Of a DNA stretch of 64,000 nt, positions 23,971-33,070 are shown piece after piece. Position numbers and translations under genes: made by a program. Source of the DNA: Dyadobacter sp. CECT 9275 (lineage in GTDB: Bacteria; Bacteroidota; Bacteroidia; Cytophagales; Spirosomataceae); assembly GCF_907164905.1 (NCBI RefSeq), contig NZ_CAJRAF010000002.1, positions 62,001 through 126,000 of the forward strand, in the 5' to 3' direction. Numbering within the stretch: the first letter of the stretch is position 1; each line of letters opens with the position of its first letter. The notes under the pieces are model-generated. The model saw only the letters and a list, made by a program, of their open reading frames with translations, ran no database searches and was not told the origin of the DNA.

Positions 23971-24399
23971 ATGAACAAAAAGTTGAGCAGCCTGGTGCTT
24001 CTGGCTGTGCTGAGCGTTACAGACGCCTATTTGCTTGCACATCCTAACCTGATCGGAAAAATTGGGATATGGGTATACAAACACGATTATATCAAAACCT
24101 TCCCCAAGGCTTTATTGACAGTACTGCTTGTGGTAGGTACCTCTCTGGCGATTTGCGAGTTGCTCAGGAAGTTTGTAAAACCCCGTACCGCTTCGTGGAT
24201 TTATCTGGGTATGGCCGTTATGGGTTTGCTCTGGTTTGTCTATGTATATCTTACTTTTTCGTCTTTTGCTTACAGGATCACCGGCAAAGCTTTTGTGTAT
24301 GGTGCTCATCTTCTGCCGGTGGTCCTTACCGGATTATTTTCGCGTTATTTAATAAAGTCATGGCTGGGTTCAGGGAGAAACCAACCCGAAGGCGTCTGA
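23971..24399 (+). CDS. Hypothetical integral membrane protein
   Basis: A 142-residue protein with four hydrophobic segments (about 5-22, 42-65, 75-98 and 108-130) and basic loops. No motif is recognised; the closing region is charged and polar. Single gene between miaA and citrate synthase on the same strand. Confidence 0.65.
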   Translation: MNKKLSSLVLLAVLSVTDAYLLAHPNLIGKIGIWVYKHDYIKTFPKALLTVLLVVGTSLAICELLRKFVKPRTASWIYLGMAVMGLLWFVYVYLTFSSFAYRITGKAFVYGAHLLPVVLTGLFSRYLIKSWLGSGRNQPEGV

Positions 24400-24745
24400 C
24401 AAGAATGACTCAAGCCGAATGTCATTTAAATCCTGACAGGTATTTAATTCTATTTGAATAGGGTTAACATCCGTACGGTGAAATAATATTATTAATACTT
24501 TAAATTGTGAAATTATATTGCCAAAGTCTTGATTTTTCACAAATAAAACACAGATAATAATAGAAAGTACAGAGTTTTTTAAGATATTGCGGCTTGTGTT
24601 TCTGAGCAAATTTGTTGGGCTAACAGGCGATTTAACACAATTTTAATTTGTAATTTCAAGTAAATCCGGTTCTTAACATCACTTTGGTCTGAGTAGCTCA
24701 TCAACACACAGTTGTTCTTAACCTTTTAATTTTATTTTAGTTTAT
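24400..24745. other. AT-rich spacer upstream of citrate synthase
   Basis: 346 bases without a supported gene. It must contain the gltA promoter; a TTAATTTG-like stretch near 24644 is only a partial match to the -7 consensus. No terminator seen after the membrane protein gene. Confidence 0.4.
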
Positions 24746-26023
24746 ATGTCTCAAGTAGCTGAATTAACCCTTGACGGTAAATCTTACCAATTTCCAGTAA
24801 TAGAAGGTAGTGAAAAAGAAAAAGCGATAGATATTGCCAAGTTACGTGATCAGACTGGTTACATTACTATTGATGCCGGTTATAAAAATACCGGAGCAAC
24901 AAAGAGCGCTATAACGTTTTTGGACGGTGAGGAAGGGATACTGAATTACAGAGGATACTCCATAGAAGACCTGGCCGAAAAAGCTACTTTTTTGGAAGTT
25001 GCATATCTTCTGATCTATGGTGAATTACCCACTGAAAAACAATTTGCAGACTTTGAGTACGAGATCCGCACGCATACACTGGTGAACGAGGATATGCGCA
25101 AGATCTTTGAAGGTTTCCCGGTGAATGCACATCCGATGGGTGTACTGTCGTCACTTGTGAGCGCGATGAGCTCGTTTTATACTGAAAACCAGGATACTCC
25201 CGAAGTAACAGAACTGCACATCATCAGGCTTTTGTCTAAATTGCCGACCATTGCGACCTGGTCGTTCAAGAAGTCGCAGGGGCATCCCGTTAACTACCCT
25301 CAGAACGATCTGGATTATTGTTCTAACTTCCTTAATATGATGTTTGCCCTCCCGGTGGCAAAATATGAGGTGGATCCGGTGGTTTCGGCAGCACTTAACA
25401 AGTTACTGATTTTACACGCAGATCATGAACAAAATTGTTCTACATCAACGGTCCGGCTGGTAGGTTCTTCACAGGCTAATATTTATTCATCTATTTCAGC
25501 AGGGATCAGTGCGCTGTGGGGACCCCTTCACGGAGGTGCTAACCAGGAGGTAATTGAAATGCTGGAAGCGATCAAGAACGATGGCGGTGATACGCAGAAA
25601 TATATCAATATGGCCAAAGATAAAAGTAGCGGCTTCCGTTTGTTTGGCTTTGGGCACCGGGTTTACAAAAACTTTGATCCACGCGCGCGTATCATTAAAA
25701 AAGCGGCGGATGATGTATTGCATAAGTTAGGTATCAATGACCCGGTTCTGGAGATCGCCCAAAAATTGGAAAAGGCGGCGCTTGAAGACGAATATTTCGT
25801 ATCAAGAAAGCTTTATCCTAATGTTGATTTCTATTCAGGGATTATCTACAGAGCGCTCGGCATACCTACCAACATGTTCACCGTGATGTTCGCCATCGGC
25901 CGTCTGCCGGGTTGGATTGCGCAATGGAAAGAAATGCGGACGAATAAAGAACCAATTGGTCGTCCACGGCAGGTATATGTAGGTGCTCCCAAAAGAGATT
26001 TTGTGCCGATGAGCGAGCGATAA
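24746..26023 (+). CDS. gltA: Citrate synthase
   Basis: A 425-residue enzyme that condenses acetyl-CoA with oxaloacetate at the entry of the TCA cycle. It is the longer, Gram-negative hexameric type with an N-terminal beta region. Active-site signatures are visible: H-A-D-H-E-Q-N-C-S-T-S near residue 229, G-P-L-H-G-G-A-N-Q-E around 261-270 and F-G-F-G-H-R-V-Y-K at about 299-307 (catalytic His), plus F-Y-S-G-I-I with the catalytic Asp just before it. A terminator follows. Single-gene transcription unit. Confidence 0.96.
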   Translation: MSQVAELTLDGKSYQFPVIEGSEKEKAIDIAKLRDQTGYITIDAGYKNTGATKSAITFLDGEEGILNYRGYSIEDLAEKATFLEVAYLLIYGELPTEKQFADFEYEIRTHTLVNEDMRKIFEGFPVNAHPMGVLSSLVSAMSSFYTENQDTPEVTELHIIRLLSKLPTIATWSFKKSQGHPVNYPQNDLDYCSNFLNMMFALPVAKYEVDPVVSAALNKLLILHADHEQNCSTSTVRLVGSSQANIYSSISAGISALWGPLHGGANQEVIEMLEAIKNDGGDTQKYINMAKDKSSGFRLFGFGHRVYKNFDPRARIIKKAADDVLHKLGINDPVLEIAQKLEKAALEDEYFVSRKLYPNVDFYSGIIYRALGIPTNMFTVMFAIGRLPGWIAQWKEMRTNKEPIGRPRQVYVGAPKRDFVPMSER

Positions 26024-26042
26024 AATTTTCAAATCATTCTAT

Positions 26043-26086
26043 AAAATAAAACTGCATCCGGCCTAATCCGGATGCAGTTTTATTTT
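26043..26086. terminator. Bidirectional terminator after gltA
   Basis: Perfect arms of about 19 bases (26043-26061 and 26068-26086, core AACTGCATCCGG/CCGGATGCAGTT) with A and T tracts outside, between convergent gltA and pdxH. Confidence 0.88.
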
Positions 26087-26132
26087 AGGCCCATTCAGGT
26101 AGCTATCCGAACGGAGTTTTAACTAGCGATCA

Positions 26133-26774
26133 TTATGGAGCAAGCCGCTCTATCTCCCAATTACCGTCCGCCGTCTTCTGATAGGCAAGCCTGTCGTGCA
26201 GGCGGCTTGGGCGGCCTTGCCAGAATTCGATGTAATCAGGTATGACCCTATAGCCCCCCCAATGCCCGGGCCTTGGTACCGGTTTACCCTCAAAGGCAGC
26301 TTCGAAATACGAAAGTTGGTTTTCCAGATGGTGCCTGTCTTTAATGGTATGGCTCTGGTCTGACACCCAGGCACCGAGCTGGCTTCCCCGTGGCCGGGAC
26401 GCAAAGTAACTGTCAGACTCTTCTGTTGCTACTTTTTCTACTGATCCCTCAATGCGTACCTGTCGTTCAAGTTCTTTCCAGAAAAAGGTAAGGGACACCT
26501 GCGGGTTGGCCTCCATTTCCTGTCCTTTTTTGCTTTTATAGTTGGTAAAAAACACAAAACCAGTCGGATCCAGGTCTTTCAGTAACACAATACGGGCCGA
26601 GGGCCGTTTGTCGGAGACTGTACTCAGCAGCATGGCGTTTGGTTCGGTAAGGCCCGAGGCTATCACTTCATCAAACCATCTTGAGAACTGAGCCATCGGG
26701 TTGGCCTCCAGATCCTCTTCGGAGAGCCCCTTTAAAGTATAATCGTAACGGATATTGGCAATGTCTTTATTCAT
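26133..26774 (-). CDS. pdxH: Pyridoxamine/pyridoxine 5'-phosphate oxidase
   Basis: A 213-residue FMN enzyme that makes pyridoxal 5'-phosphate, the last step of the vitamin B6 pathway and salvage. Family marks include R-I-V-L-L-K-D-L-D (FMN/substrate binding), F-F-T-N-Y-x-S-x-[31 protein letters not shown] and the C-terminal [12 protein letters not shown]. The length is standard and the C-terminus L-A-P is the family norm. It diverges from the DUF349 gene, with two opposing -7 boxes between them. Confidence 0.95.
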   Translation of the reverse strand: MNKDIANIRYDYTLKGLSEEDLEANPMAQFSRWFDEVIASGLTEPNAMLLSTVSDKRPSARIVLLKDLDPTGFVFFTNYKSKKGQEMEANPQVSLTFFWKELERQVRIEGSVEKVATEESDSYFASRPRGSQLGAWVSDQSHTIKDRHHLENQLSYFEAAFEGKPVPRPGHWGGYRVIPDYIEFWQGRPSRLHDRLAYQKTADGNWEIERLAP

Positions 26775-26805
26775 TAGTTTTCAATATGTTTCAATGTTAG
26801 AGGGC

Positions 26806-26813
26806 CAAAATTA
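26806..26813 (-). promoter_or_regulatory. -7 promoter box TAATTTTG for pdxH
   Basis: Exact TAnnTTTG on the minus strand, 32 bases before the pdxH start codon. No good -33 partner. Confidence 0.4.
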
Positions 26814-26835
26814 GCCAATTCATAGGAAAGATTGT

Positions 26836-26843
26836 TAGATTTG
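26836..26843 (+). promoter_or_regulatory. -7 promoter box TAGATTTG for the DUF349 gene
   Basis: Exact TAnnTTTG match on the plus strand, 36 bases before ATG 26879. Together with the pdxH box it forms a compact divergent promoter. Confidence 0.4.
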
Positions 26844-26878
26844 TATTTCAGAAGAGACGTACTTACGAAACAGGAATC

Positions 26879-28786
26879 ATGATAGCACAAGAACAAAACG
26901 AAGGGGTCGAAAGCAATGAGCAGGAAGACCTGACAAATAAAACGATTGATACCCTTGAAATTGATCTTAACAATGATTTGACTGAGGAACACGAAGAGGA
27001 AGCTCCGGACGTTGATTATAGTCAACTTTCTAAGGAACAGTTAATTAAATTGCTTGAAAATGATCTGGAGGCACTTCGTAAAGATGATGTGAAACCGGCA
27101 CTTTTCAAGAAAGCTGATGCGGTTGTCAGAGAAATACGTGCAGTGGTGGATCAGTGGAAACAGCGTGACAGGGAAACGGCGCTGAAAGCATTTATCCAGG
27201 ATACAGGAGGTGAGGAAGGATTTGAATTTAAGTATGATGCTGAAATCCAAAAGATTGATGCACTGGGCAGAGAGGTTCGAGGGCTGAAAAACGGATACTA
27301 CCAGAAACAGGAAAAAGATAAGGAAAAGAATTTTACGGTTAAAACCAACCTGCTTCAGCGCCTCCGTTTGTTACTGGAAGCAGAAGAAGGCCGGGAAACT
27401 GATGCTTCCGGACTGAAAAGCAGCTGGGAAGAATTTAAGAAAATTCAGGATGAGTGGAAAAACGCCGGGAATATAGCTTCGCCGCATAACGGAACTTTGT
27501 GGGCTACCTATAATGCGCTTATTGACCGGTACTTCAGCAACCGGAACATATACTTTGAACTTAAGGAGCTGGACCGCCGCAGGAATGCGGATCTTAAGGC
27601 TGAACTTTGTGAAAAAGTTGAAGAACTGGGCAAATCGCTGGCATCGCGCCCGATGACCCGGGAAATTCTCAATGAGGCCAACCATATCTTCGAAGATTAC
27701 AAACATATAGGTCCTGCACCGAAAGAAGATCAGGAAAAATTATGGCAAAGGTTCAAGCTGGCGCTGGATGTACTGTACGATGCGCAGCGCGGCCAGTTTG
27801 CTGAGCAGAAGAAGTCGATGCAGGAAAACTATGAGCAGAAACTGAAGATATATGAAGAAATAGTTCCCTTTACCAGCTTCAATTCGGGAAGTATTAAAGA
27901 ATGGAATGCCAAGACAAAGGAAATCATGGCATTTCAGGACCAGTGGGTGGCTTTGAAAGGGATTATGCCACGTGAAGAGGGAAAAGACCTTAGCAAGAAG
28001 TTCTGGGGAGCGCTTAAGACTTTCTTTAACAATAAAGGAGAGTTCTTCCGGCAGCTGGAATCCAAAAGAGAACAGAACCTTGAACTGAAGAACCAGCTTT
28101 GCGCAGAAGCCGAAGCGATTCTGGAAAGTGGGGAAGATAATCCTTCCAATACCCAGAAAATTATTGAACTTCAGAAGAAATGGAAGGGGATAGGGCAGGT
28201 TCCGGAAAAGTTCAAAGATACGATATACGACCGTTTCAAACAGGCTTGTGATGCTTATTTTGATCAAAAGCGTTCTAAAAACAAGGAGGTAGAAAAGGAA
28301 TTTGAAGACAATCTCAGGAAAAAGACTGATCTGATCGAAAGGATTGAGCTGGCGGCAAAAGACAAGGATGAGTCTACACTCAATTTACTGAGTGCATTTA
28401 AGAGTGAATGGTCGTCGATTGGCTTTGTGCCCAAGAAGGATATGCAGGCTATTCAGAAGCGATATATCGCAGCAATAAACACGTATGTCAGTGCCATTGG
28501 CCAGCTTTCGAGTAAAGAGAAGGAAGCAGCTGTACTGGAAAGTGAAGTGGAACTGGTACGTGACGGAGAGAACAGCCGGGGCTTATACCGTAAGGAAAGC
28601 GATATTCGCCGTAAACTTACACAGCTGGAAAACGATATTGCCCTATGGCAGAATAACATCGAATTCTTTGCGAAATCGAAAACTTCGGACCGGTTGAAAG
28701 CTGAATTTGATAGAAAGATCAATAATGCGCTGGCGCAGGTGGAAGACCTGAAACATCAACTCGCTATCATTCAGGAGGCTATCTGA
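26879..28786 (+). CDS. DUF349 repeat protein
   Basis: A 635-residue, very charged, helical protein. After an acidic N-terminus (1-60) at least five DUF349 modules of about 70 residues follow, each with a core of the type F-K-x-I-Q-D-E-W-K-x-x-G and a following R-F-K-x-A pattern: F-K-K-I-Q-D-E-W-K, Y-K-H-I-G-P-A-P, F-Q-D-Q-W-V-A-L-K-G, L-Q-K-K-W-K-G-I-G-Q-V-P and F-K-S-E-W-S-S-I-G-F-V-P. The C-terminal 80 residues form a coiled coil. DUF349 proteins are widespread in Bacteroidota; molecular role unknown. No membrane segment or signal peptide. Confidence 0.88.
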   Translation: MIAQEQNEGVESNEQEDLTNKTIDTLEIDLNNDLTEEHEEEAPDVDYSQLSKEQLIKLLENDLEALRKDDVKPALFKKADAVVREIRAVVDQWKQRDRETALKAFIQDTGGEEGFEFKYDAEIQKIDALGREVRGLKNGYYQKQEKDKEKNFTVKTNLLQRLRLLLEAEEGRETDASGLKSSWEEFKKIQDEWKNAGNIASPHNGTLWATYNALIDRYFSNRNIYFELKELDRRRNADLKAELCEKVEELGKSLASRPMTREILNEANHIFEDYKHIGPAPKEDQEKLWQRFKLALDVLYDAQRGQFAEQKKSMQENYEQKLKIYEEIVPFTSFNSGSIKEWNAKTKEIMAFQDQWVALKGIMPREEGKDLSKKFWGALKTFFNNKGEFFRQLESKREQNLELKNQLCAEAEAILESGEDNPSNTQKIIELQKKWKGIGQVPEKFKDTIYDRFKQACDAYFDQKRSKNKEVEKEFEDNLRKKTDLIERIELAAKDKDESTLNLLSAFKSEWSSIGFVPKKDMQAIQKRYIAAINTYVSAIGQLSSKEKEAAVLESEVELVRDGENSRGLYRKESDIRRKLTQLENDIALWQNNIEFFAKSKTSDRLKAEFDRKINNALAQVEDLKHQLAIIQEAI

Positions 28787-28898
28787 TTTTGTTAAAAAAA
28801 GTATAAAAAAATATCGCCTGGTGCTTGCGTTGAATGCTCTTTCCTTCTACTTTTGCACCACGATAACGGAATAACAAACGGTTGTCGAAATAAAAAAG

Positions 28899-28971
<73 letters not shown>

Positions 28972-28975
28972 CTTA

Positions 28976-29011
28976 AAAGGACTTAACAAAATTGTTAAGT
29001 CCTTTTTTTTA
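28976..29011 (+). terminator. Intrinsic terminator after tRNA-Thr
   Basis: Arms AGGACTTAAC (28978-28987) and GTTAAGTCCT (28994-29003), then a T8 tract, beginning a few bases after the tRNA 3' end. Confidence 0.9.
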
Positions 29012-29019
29012 TACCTCAT

Positions 29020-29502
29020 TTATCTCTTTTCATAAGTCCATACGGTGGACCGTCCGCTTGAAAGTGTACCTTCGTAGGTATTGACAACTTTCCTGTTGTT
29101 GGTAACTCTAACCGTAAAATCAGAAGAAGTGGAACCGCCGTTACTGCAGTCGCCATAATACTGTACCCAGAACTTATATACTCCTTTGGGGGCGGAGTCG
29201 TCCTCGGGCCAGAATATGTTCTCATTGGGGCCATTGGGGCATTCGTCGCAGAGGCAGTCTACGTCCAGCTCACCTCCGCTGTTTGAAGAGGTGTTACGGT
29301 AGCTGAGGGTTTCACCGGTGGGGTCCGTTACGTATAAATCCAGATCCACGTTATCCTCGTTGTCAAATTGAAGGTTAAACCGCGGATTTCCGGGGCTTCC
29401 CACGAGTACGGGTTCAGCATCCTTCTTCTTACAGCTGTCAAGACCAACCAGCGCGGTACAGGAAAGTAAAATAACGGCAATGCTTTTTAGGGGAGTTTTC
29501 AT
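29020..29502 (-). CDS. YfaP-like (DUF2135-type) lipoprotein
   Basis: A 160-residue lipoprotein (lipobox G-L-D-S-C, Cys 24). The mature part matches the YfaP/DUF2135 beta domain: V-D-L-D-L-Y-V-T-D-P-T-G-E, G-G-E-L-D-V-D, G-P-N-E-N-I-F-W and K-G-V-Y-K-F-W-V-Q-Y-Y-G. It also holds a C-L-C-D-E-C cluster between them, possibly a disulfide or metal site. Likely surface or periplasmic; role unknown. Ends convergently with the tRNA-Thr terminator. Confidence 0.8.
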   Translation of the reverse strand: MKTPLKSIAVILLSCTALVGLDSCKKKDAEPVLVGSPGNPRFNLQFDNEDNVDLDLYVTDPTGETLSYRNTSSNSGGELDVDCLCDECPNGPNENIFWPEDDSAPKGVYKFWVQYYGDCSNGGSTSSDFTVRVTNNRKVVNTYEGTLSSGRSTVWTYEKR

Positions 29503-29864
29503 AAATGGAAGTTGTTATTAATTGGTAAATTTTCAGAGTTTAAGGTGATTACTAAGGATTGGATGTGTTTAGCCGGATCGAGGTGTGCTTACAAGGTAAA
29601 ATACTGGTTTGATTTTGTCCTGCCCCAGGTAATTCGGTTATATATAGCCCAAGAGGAAAAAAGGTAACAGGATATGTCATATTTTTTTATTCATTTCTCC
29701 CGATTTCAGGCGGTGGCTAGCGGTGCCTGGGTTTAGGATAAAAAAACTGTTTTGGGTGGGGGTGGAATTTTCTAAAAAAGTTGAATCTTACAGGCAGAAA
29801 CATAAAGTACCAGTTGCCTTAAATTGTTCCGGTTTATATAATCTTAAAACATTGCAGAGACATT
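29503..29864. other. Spacer without recognised features
   Basis: 362 bases between the YfaP-like gene (leftward) and the cupin gene (rightward). AT-rich with short purine runs; it should hold divergent promoters, but I find no exact -7 box and no gene. Confidence 0.4.
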
Positions 29865-30206
29865 ATGCCATTTGTAGATTTTAATTCGAAGAAAAAGGTC
29901 AAGATATGGGAGGGGATTACGGGGGCGCTGGCTCATTCTGACCAGATGACTTTCGGTCATTTTCATATTGACAGCGGAACCGTCCTGCCCGAACACAAGC
30001 ATTTTCACGAGCAGTGGAGCCATGTAATTGAAGGTGAATTGCTCTTTAACATTGCCGGTGAAGAGCTATTGCTCACAGCAGGTATGACTGCCTACATACC
30101 CTCGAATGTTCCTCATTCGGCAAAAGCACTGTCGGCATGTAAAGTAATCGACTGCTTTACACCGGTACGCCAGGATTTTGCTGAACTTGAAAGGGACAAC
30201 GAATAA
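29865..30206 (+). CDS. Cupin domain protein
   Basis: A 113-residue single-domain cupin. Metal-binding motif 1 is G-x5-H-x-H-x3-E-x6-G (P-E-H-K-H-F-H-E-Q-W-S-H-V-I-E-G) and motif 2 is P-x-N-V-P-H (I-P-S-N-V-P-H-S-A-K). Complete and of the usual small-cupin length; no signal peptide. Substrate unknown. Single gene. Confidence 0.85.
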   Translation: MPFVDFNSKKKVKIWEGITGALAHSDQMTFGHFHIDSGTVLPEHKHFHEQWSHVIEGELLFNIAGEELLLTAGMTAYIPSNVPHSAKALSACKVIDCFTPVRQDFAELERDNE

Positions 30207-30458
30207 AGTATTCACCGAAATGGGGAATATCAGATACAAAAACAGGAATTTTACCAACACATTGAATCCCTGGCCGCGTGTTAATTTTTTTGCTGGCAAA
30301 TTCCGACAGGGTTAGCGGCATGTCGTTTATTGGTTTATAAACAGTAGGTTAGCGTTTGGGAAATGGGCGTTACTTGTCGTTGTACCTATGTATACGCATG
30401 ATTTTTTTAACGTATGTTCATGACAATCCAGGTTCGATTAAAAGGCCTGAAGCGTATT

Positions 30459-32699
30459 ATGAAAAATTTAAATGAAATTGAAAAAACTGGGCGGTTGATC
30501 ATTGTTGCCTATAGATTACCGTTCAAGATTGTAAGGGAGGACGAGCACATAACACTTTTTCAAAATTCAGGAGGGCTGGTTTCAGCAGTGTTATCACTGG
30601 TAGGGGATGGGGGCTATGCGTCGTTTTATGCACAGGATAAAATACAATGGATAGGTTACACCGACAATAACCCTGAAGAATTAGAGGGGCAGGCGCTTGA
30701 GAATGAAAGTTTCAGGGCGCATCCTGTTTTTATACCTGACGATATTAACGAGAATTATTACGAAGGATTCTGCAATGATCTGATTTGGCCGCTTTTTCAT
30801 TATTTCCCCTCGCTGGCCCATTTTCACGACAGGTATTTTCAGGCCTATAAAGAAGCAAATGAATTGTTTTTTAACAAAGTGGCCGAGGTCATACGGCCTG
30901 GTGACGTCGTGTGGGTGCAGGACTACCAGCTCATGCTGCTTCCGGGAATGCTCCGTGACAAATTTCCTCATAACAAAATAGGTTTCTTTTTTCACATCCC
31001 TTTTCCGTCTTATGAATTATTCCGGTTGTTACCGGTAACCTGGCGCACAGCCCTTATTGAAGGTATCATTGGTGCAGATGTAGTCGGATTCCATACAAAT
31101 GACTATGTTGAATACTTTTTAAAAGCAGTTCGGATGGTTTCCGGATATGGCAACAAACTTCATTATATCAATCTGAGCAACAGGATCGTGAAAGTGGATT
31201 CATTTCCGATCAGTATTGATTTTAAGAAATTTGATGGAGCCTATAACGAGCCGGAAATCAAGGAGGCCAGGGAATTGGCAAGGGATACCTTAAAGGAAAA
31301 AATCATTTTTTCGGTAGACCGGCTCGACTATTCCAAAGGCATATTACACCGTCTCTCCGGTTTCGAACGCTTTTTGCAGCAGCATCAGGAATGGCACGAA
31401 AGGGTCGTTTTTGTCATGGTGGTGGTACCCTCAAGGGATAGTATCGGGCAGTATCAGCAGATGAAGTCGGAGATAGACCAAACAGTTGGGCGGATCAACT
31501 CCAATTATGGCAGCATCAATTGGCAGCCTATACTTTATCAGTACCGGTCTATGTCATACGCGGAACTGTTAGGGATGTATACGGCCAGTGATGTGGCCCT
31601 TATAACACCCGTGCGGGATGGGATGAACCTGGTATGCAAGGAGTATGTTGCCAGCCGGAACGATAACGGTGGTGTACTCATTTTGAGTGAGATGGCTGGC
31701 GCAGCGGCCGAATTGGGTGAGGCCATCATCATTAATCCGCTGGACAATCAGGGTATCGCAGACGGAATTATAAAGGCTTTGGAAATGCCGCCCGAGGAGC
31801 AGCAGAAACGCATGGAGGCGATGCGGGAGAGAATAAAAGAATACGACGTTTTTGCCTGGACAAATGACTTTTTTACTCAAATGACAATGCTGGAACAGGA
31901 ACATGATAAATTACGGCAGGTTTTTCTGACTGCCGTAGGGATTGATAAAATAAAAAGAGCTTATCAGGAAGCATCCAACAGAATCTTTTTCTTCGATTAC
32001 GACGGGACGCTGGCACCTATAGTGGCGGATCCGTCCAAAGCCATCGTAGCGGAGGAGTTGAAACAGCTGATTTCCGAAATCGCCGGCACCGATACCGTTG
32101 TCATTATCAGTGGGAGAGACCGGCATTTTTTGGATCACCTGTTTGCAGGCTTGCCCGTATATATAGTTGCTGAACATGGCGCCCTGAGTAAAGCCAGGGG
32201 AAGTGCAGAGTGGAAATTAAACGAAAGTTATGAGGAGAACTGGAAGGACAGTATCAGGGTCATTCTGGATATGTATGCCAAACGTTGCCCAGGCGCTTTT
32301 GTAGAAGAAAAGGAAACTTCGTTGGCATGGCATTACCGGACAGCGGATGATGAAGAATATGCCACCAGAAGGGCGCAGGAACTACTGTGGCAGCTAAAAA
32401 ATTATATACAGCCTGAGCTTAGCCTTCAGATTATCGATGGAAACAAGGTTGTTGAAGTTAAAAAAACAGCCTACAACAAAGGTACTGCGGCCAAAGAACT
32501 TGTAGAGGCTGGCGATTATGATTTCATTTTCGCGATTGGTGATGATACTACCGACGAGGATATGTTTTTGGCCCTGCCGCCTTCTTCATTCACGATCAAG
32601 ATCGGTGATGATTTGTCCGCCGCCAAAAATCATATCCGTAACCAGGCGGAGGTTTATCATTTTCTGAATGAATTGGTTTCCGTAAGCCGGGAGGAGTAA
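30459..32699 (+). CDS. Bifunctional trehalose-6-phosphate synthase/phosphatase
   Basis: About 746 residues from ATG 30459 (M-K-N-L-N); an in-frame ATG at 30414 is possible. The N-terminal two thirds are a GT20 synthase (OtsA) that joins UDP-glucose and glucose 6-phosphate: N-S-G-G-L-V-S-A, V-W-V-Q-D-Y-Q-L-M-L-L-P, V-G-F-H-T-N-D-Y, S-V-D-R-L-D-Y-S-K-G and R-D-G-M-N-L-V-x-K-E-Y. The C-terminal third, after about residue 500, is a HAD phosphatase (OtsB) that releases trehalose: F-F-F-D-Y-D-G-T-L-A-P, I-I-S-G-R-D and G-D-D-T-T-D-E-D. This makes the whole two-step pathway in one chain, for osmotic or desiccation protection. Confidence 0.95.
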   Translation: MKNLNEIEKTGRLIIVAYRLPFKIVREDEHITLFQNSGGLVSAVLSLVGDGGYASFYAQDKIQWIGYTDNNPEELEGQALENESFRAHPVFIPDDINENYYEGFCNDLIWPLFHYFPSLAHFHDRYFQAYKEANELFFNKVAEVIRPGDVVWVQDYQLMLLPGMLRDKFPHNKIGFFFHIPFPSYELFRLLPVTWRTALIEGIIGADVVGFHTNDYVEYFLKAVRMVSGYGNKLHYINLSNRIVKVDSFPISIDFKKFDGAYNEPEIKEARELARDTLKEKIIFSVDRLDYSKGILHRLSGFERFLQQHQEWHERVVFVMVVVPSRDSIGQYQQMKSEIDQTVGRINSNYGSINWQPILYQYRSMSYAELLGMYTASDVALITPVRDGMNLVCKEYVASRNDNGGVLILSEMAGAAAELGEAIIINPLDNQGIADGIIKALEMPPEEQQKRMEAMRERIKEYDVFAWTNDFFTQMTMLEQEHDKLRQVFLTAVGIDKIKRAYQEASNRIFFFDYDGTLAPIVADPSKAIVAEELKQLISEIAGTDTVVIISGRDRHFLDHLFAGLPVYIVAEHGALSKARGSAEWKLNESYEENWKDSIRVILDMYAKRCPGAFVEEKETSLAWHYRTADDEEYATRRAQELLWQLKNYIQPELSLQIIDGNKVVEVKKTAYNKGTAAKELVEAGDYDFIFAIGDDTTDEDMFLALPPSSFTIKIGDDLSAAKNHIRNQAEVYHFLNELVSVSREE

Positions 32700-32706
32700 G
32701 TTCGGT

Positions 32707-32937
32707 TCAAAGTCTCAGCTCTTCAACCTTGATAAACGAGCAGCTTAATCCGGTTGTATACAATGCTTTTTGTATTTGTGTAAAATCGGGGAAGTCGGAC
32801 CGGAGCACCAATAACAGGCGCTGGATATCATAAGTCCAATGGCTGATATTTAATTTCTTAAGTGCGTCGTGTATGGTTTGGAAAGCTGTGCCGCCCTTTA
32901 AACTTGTGCGGAAAGATATCTGATAGATGGTACGCAT
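32707..32937 (-). CDS. Small hypothetical protein
   Basis: A 76-residue protein with an alternating beta-alpha pattern (Y-Q-I-S-F-R-T-S ... L-L-L-V-L-R-S-D-F ... F-I-K-V-E-E-L), like a small ferredoxin-fold unit. Convergent with the trehalose gene, gap 7 bases. No family recognised. Confidence 0.6.
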   Translation of the reverse strand: MRTIYQISFRTSLKGGTAFQTIHDALKKLNISHWTYDIQRLLLVLRSDFPDFTQIQKALYTTGLSCSFIKVEELRL

Positions 32938-33022
32938 GGTATAATATCGTTAGGTTGATTGTAAATCTACGTAAATATATTATTTGTAACGAATCTAAAT
33001 AGATAAAATTCCCCTATTGATG

Positions 33023-33055
33023 AAAAAACTTCGGCCGAGGAGCCGAAGTTTTTTT
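33023..33055. terminator. Terminator after the D-amino-acid gene set
   Basis: Arms AAAAAACTTCGGC and GCCGAAGTTTTTTT around a 6-base loop, 15 bases beyond the dipeptidase stop; on the minus strand the hairpin is followed by a run of T. Confidence 0.85.
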
Positions 33056-33070
33056 GTGAGTGATATTCAG

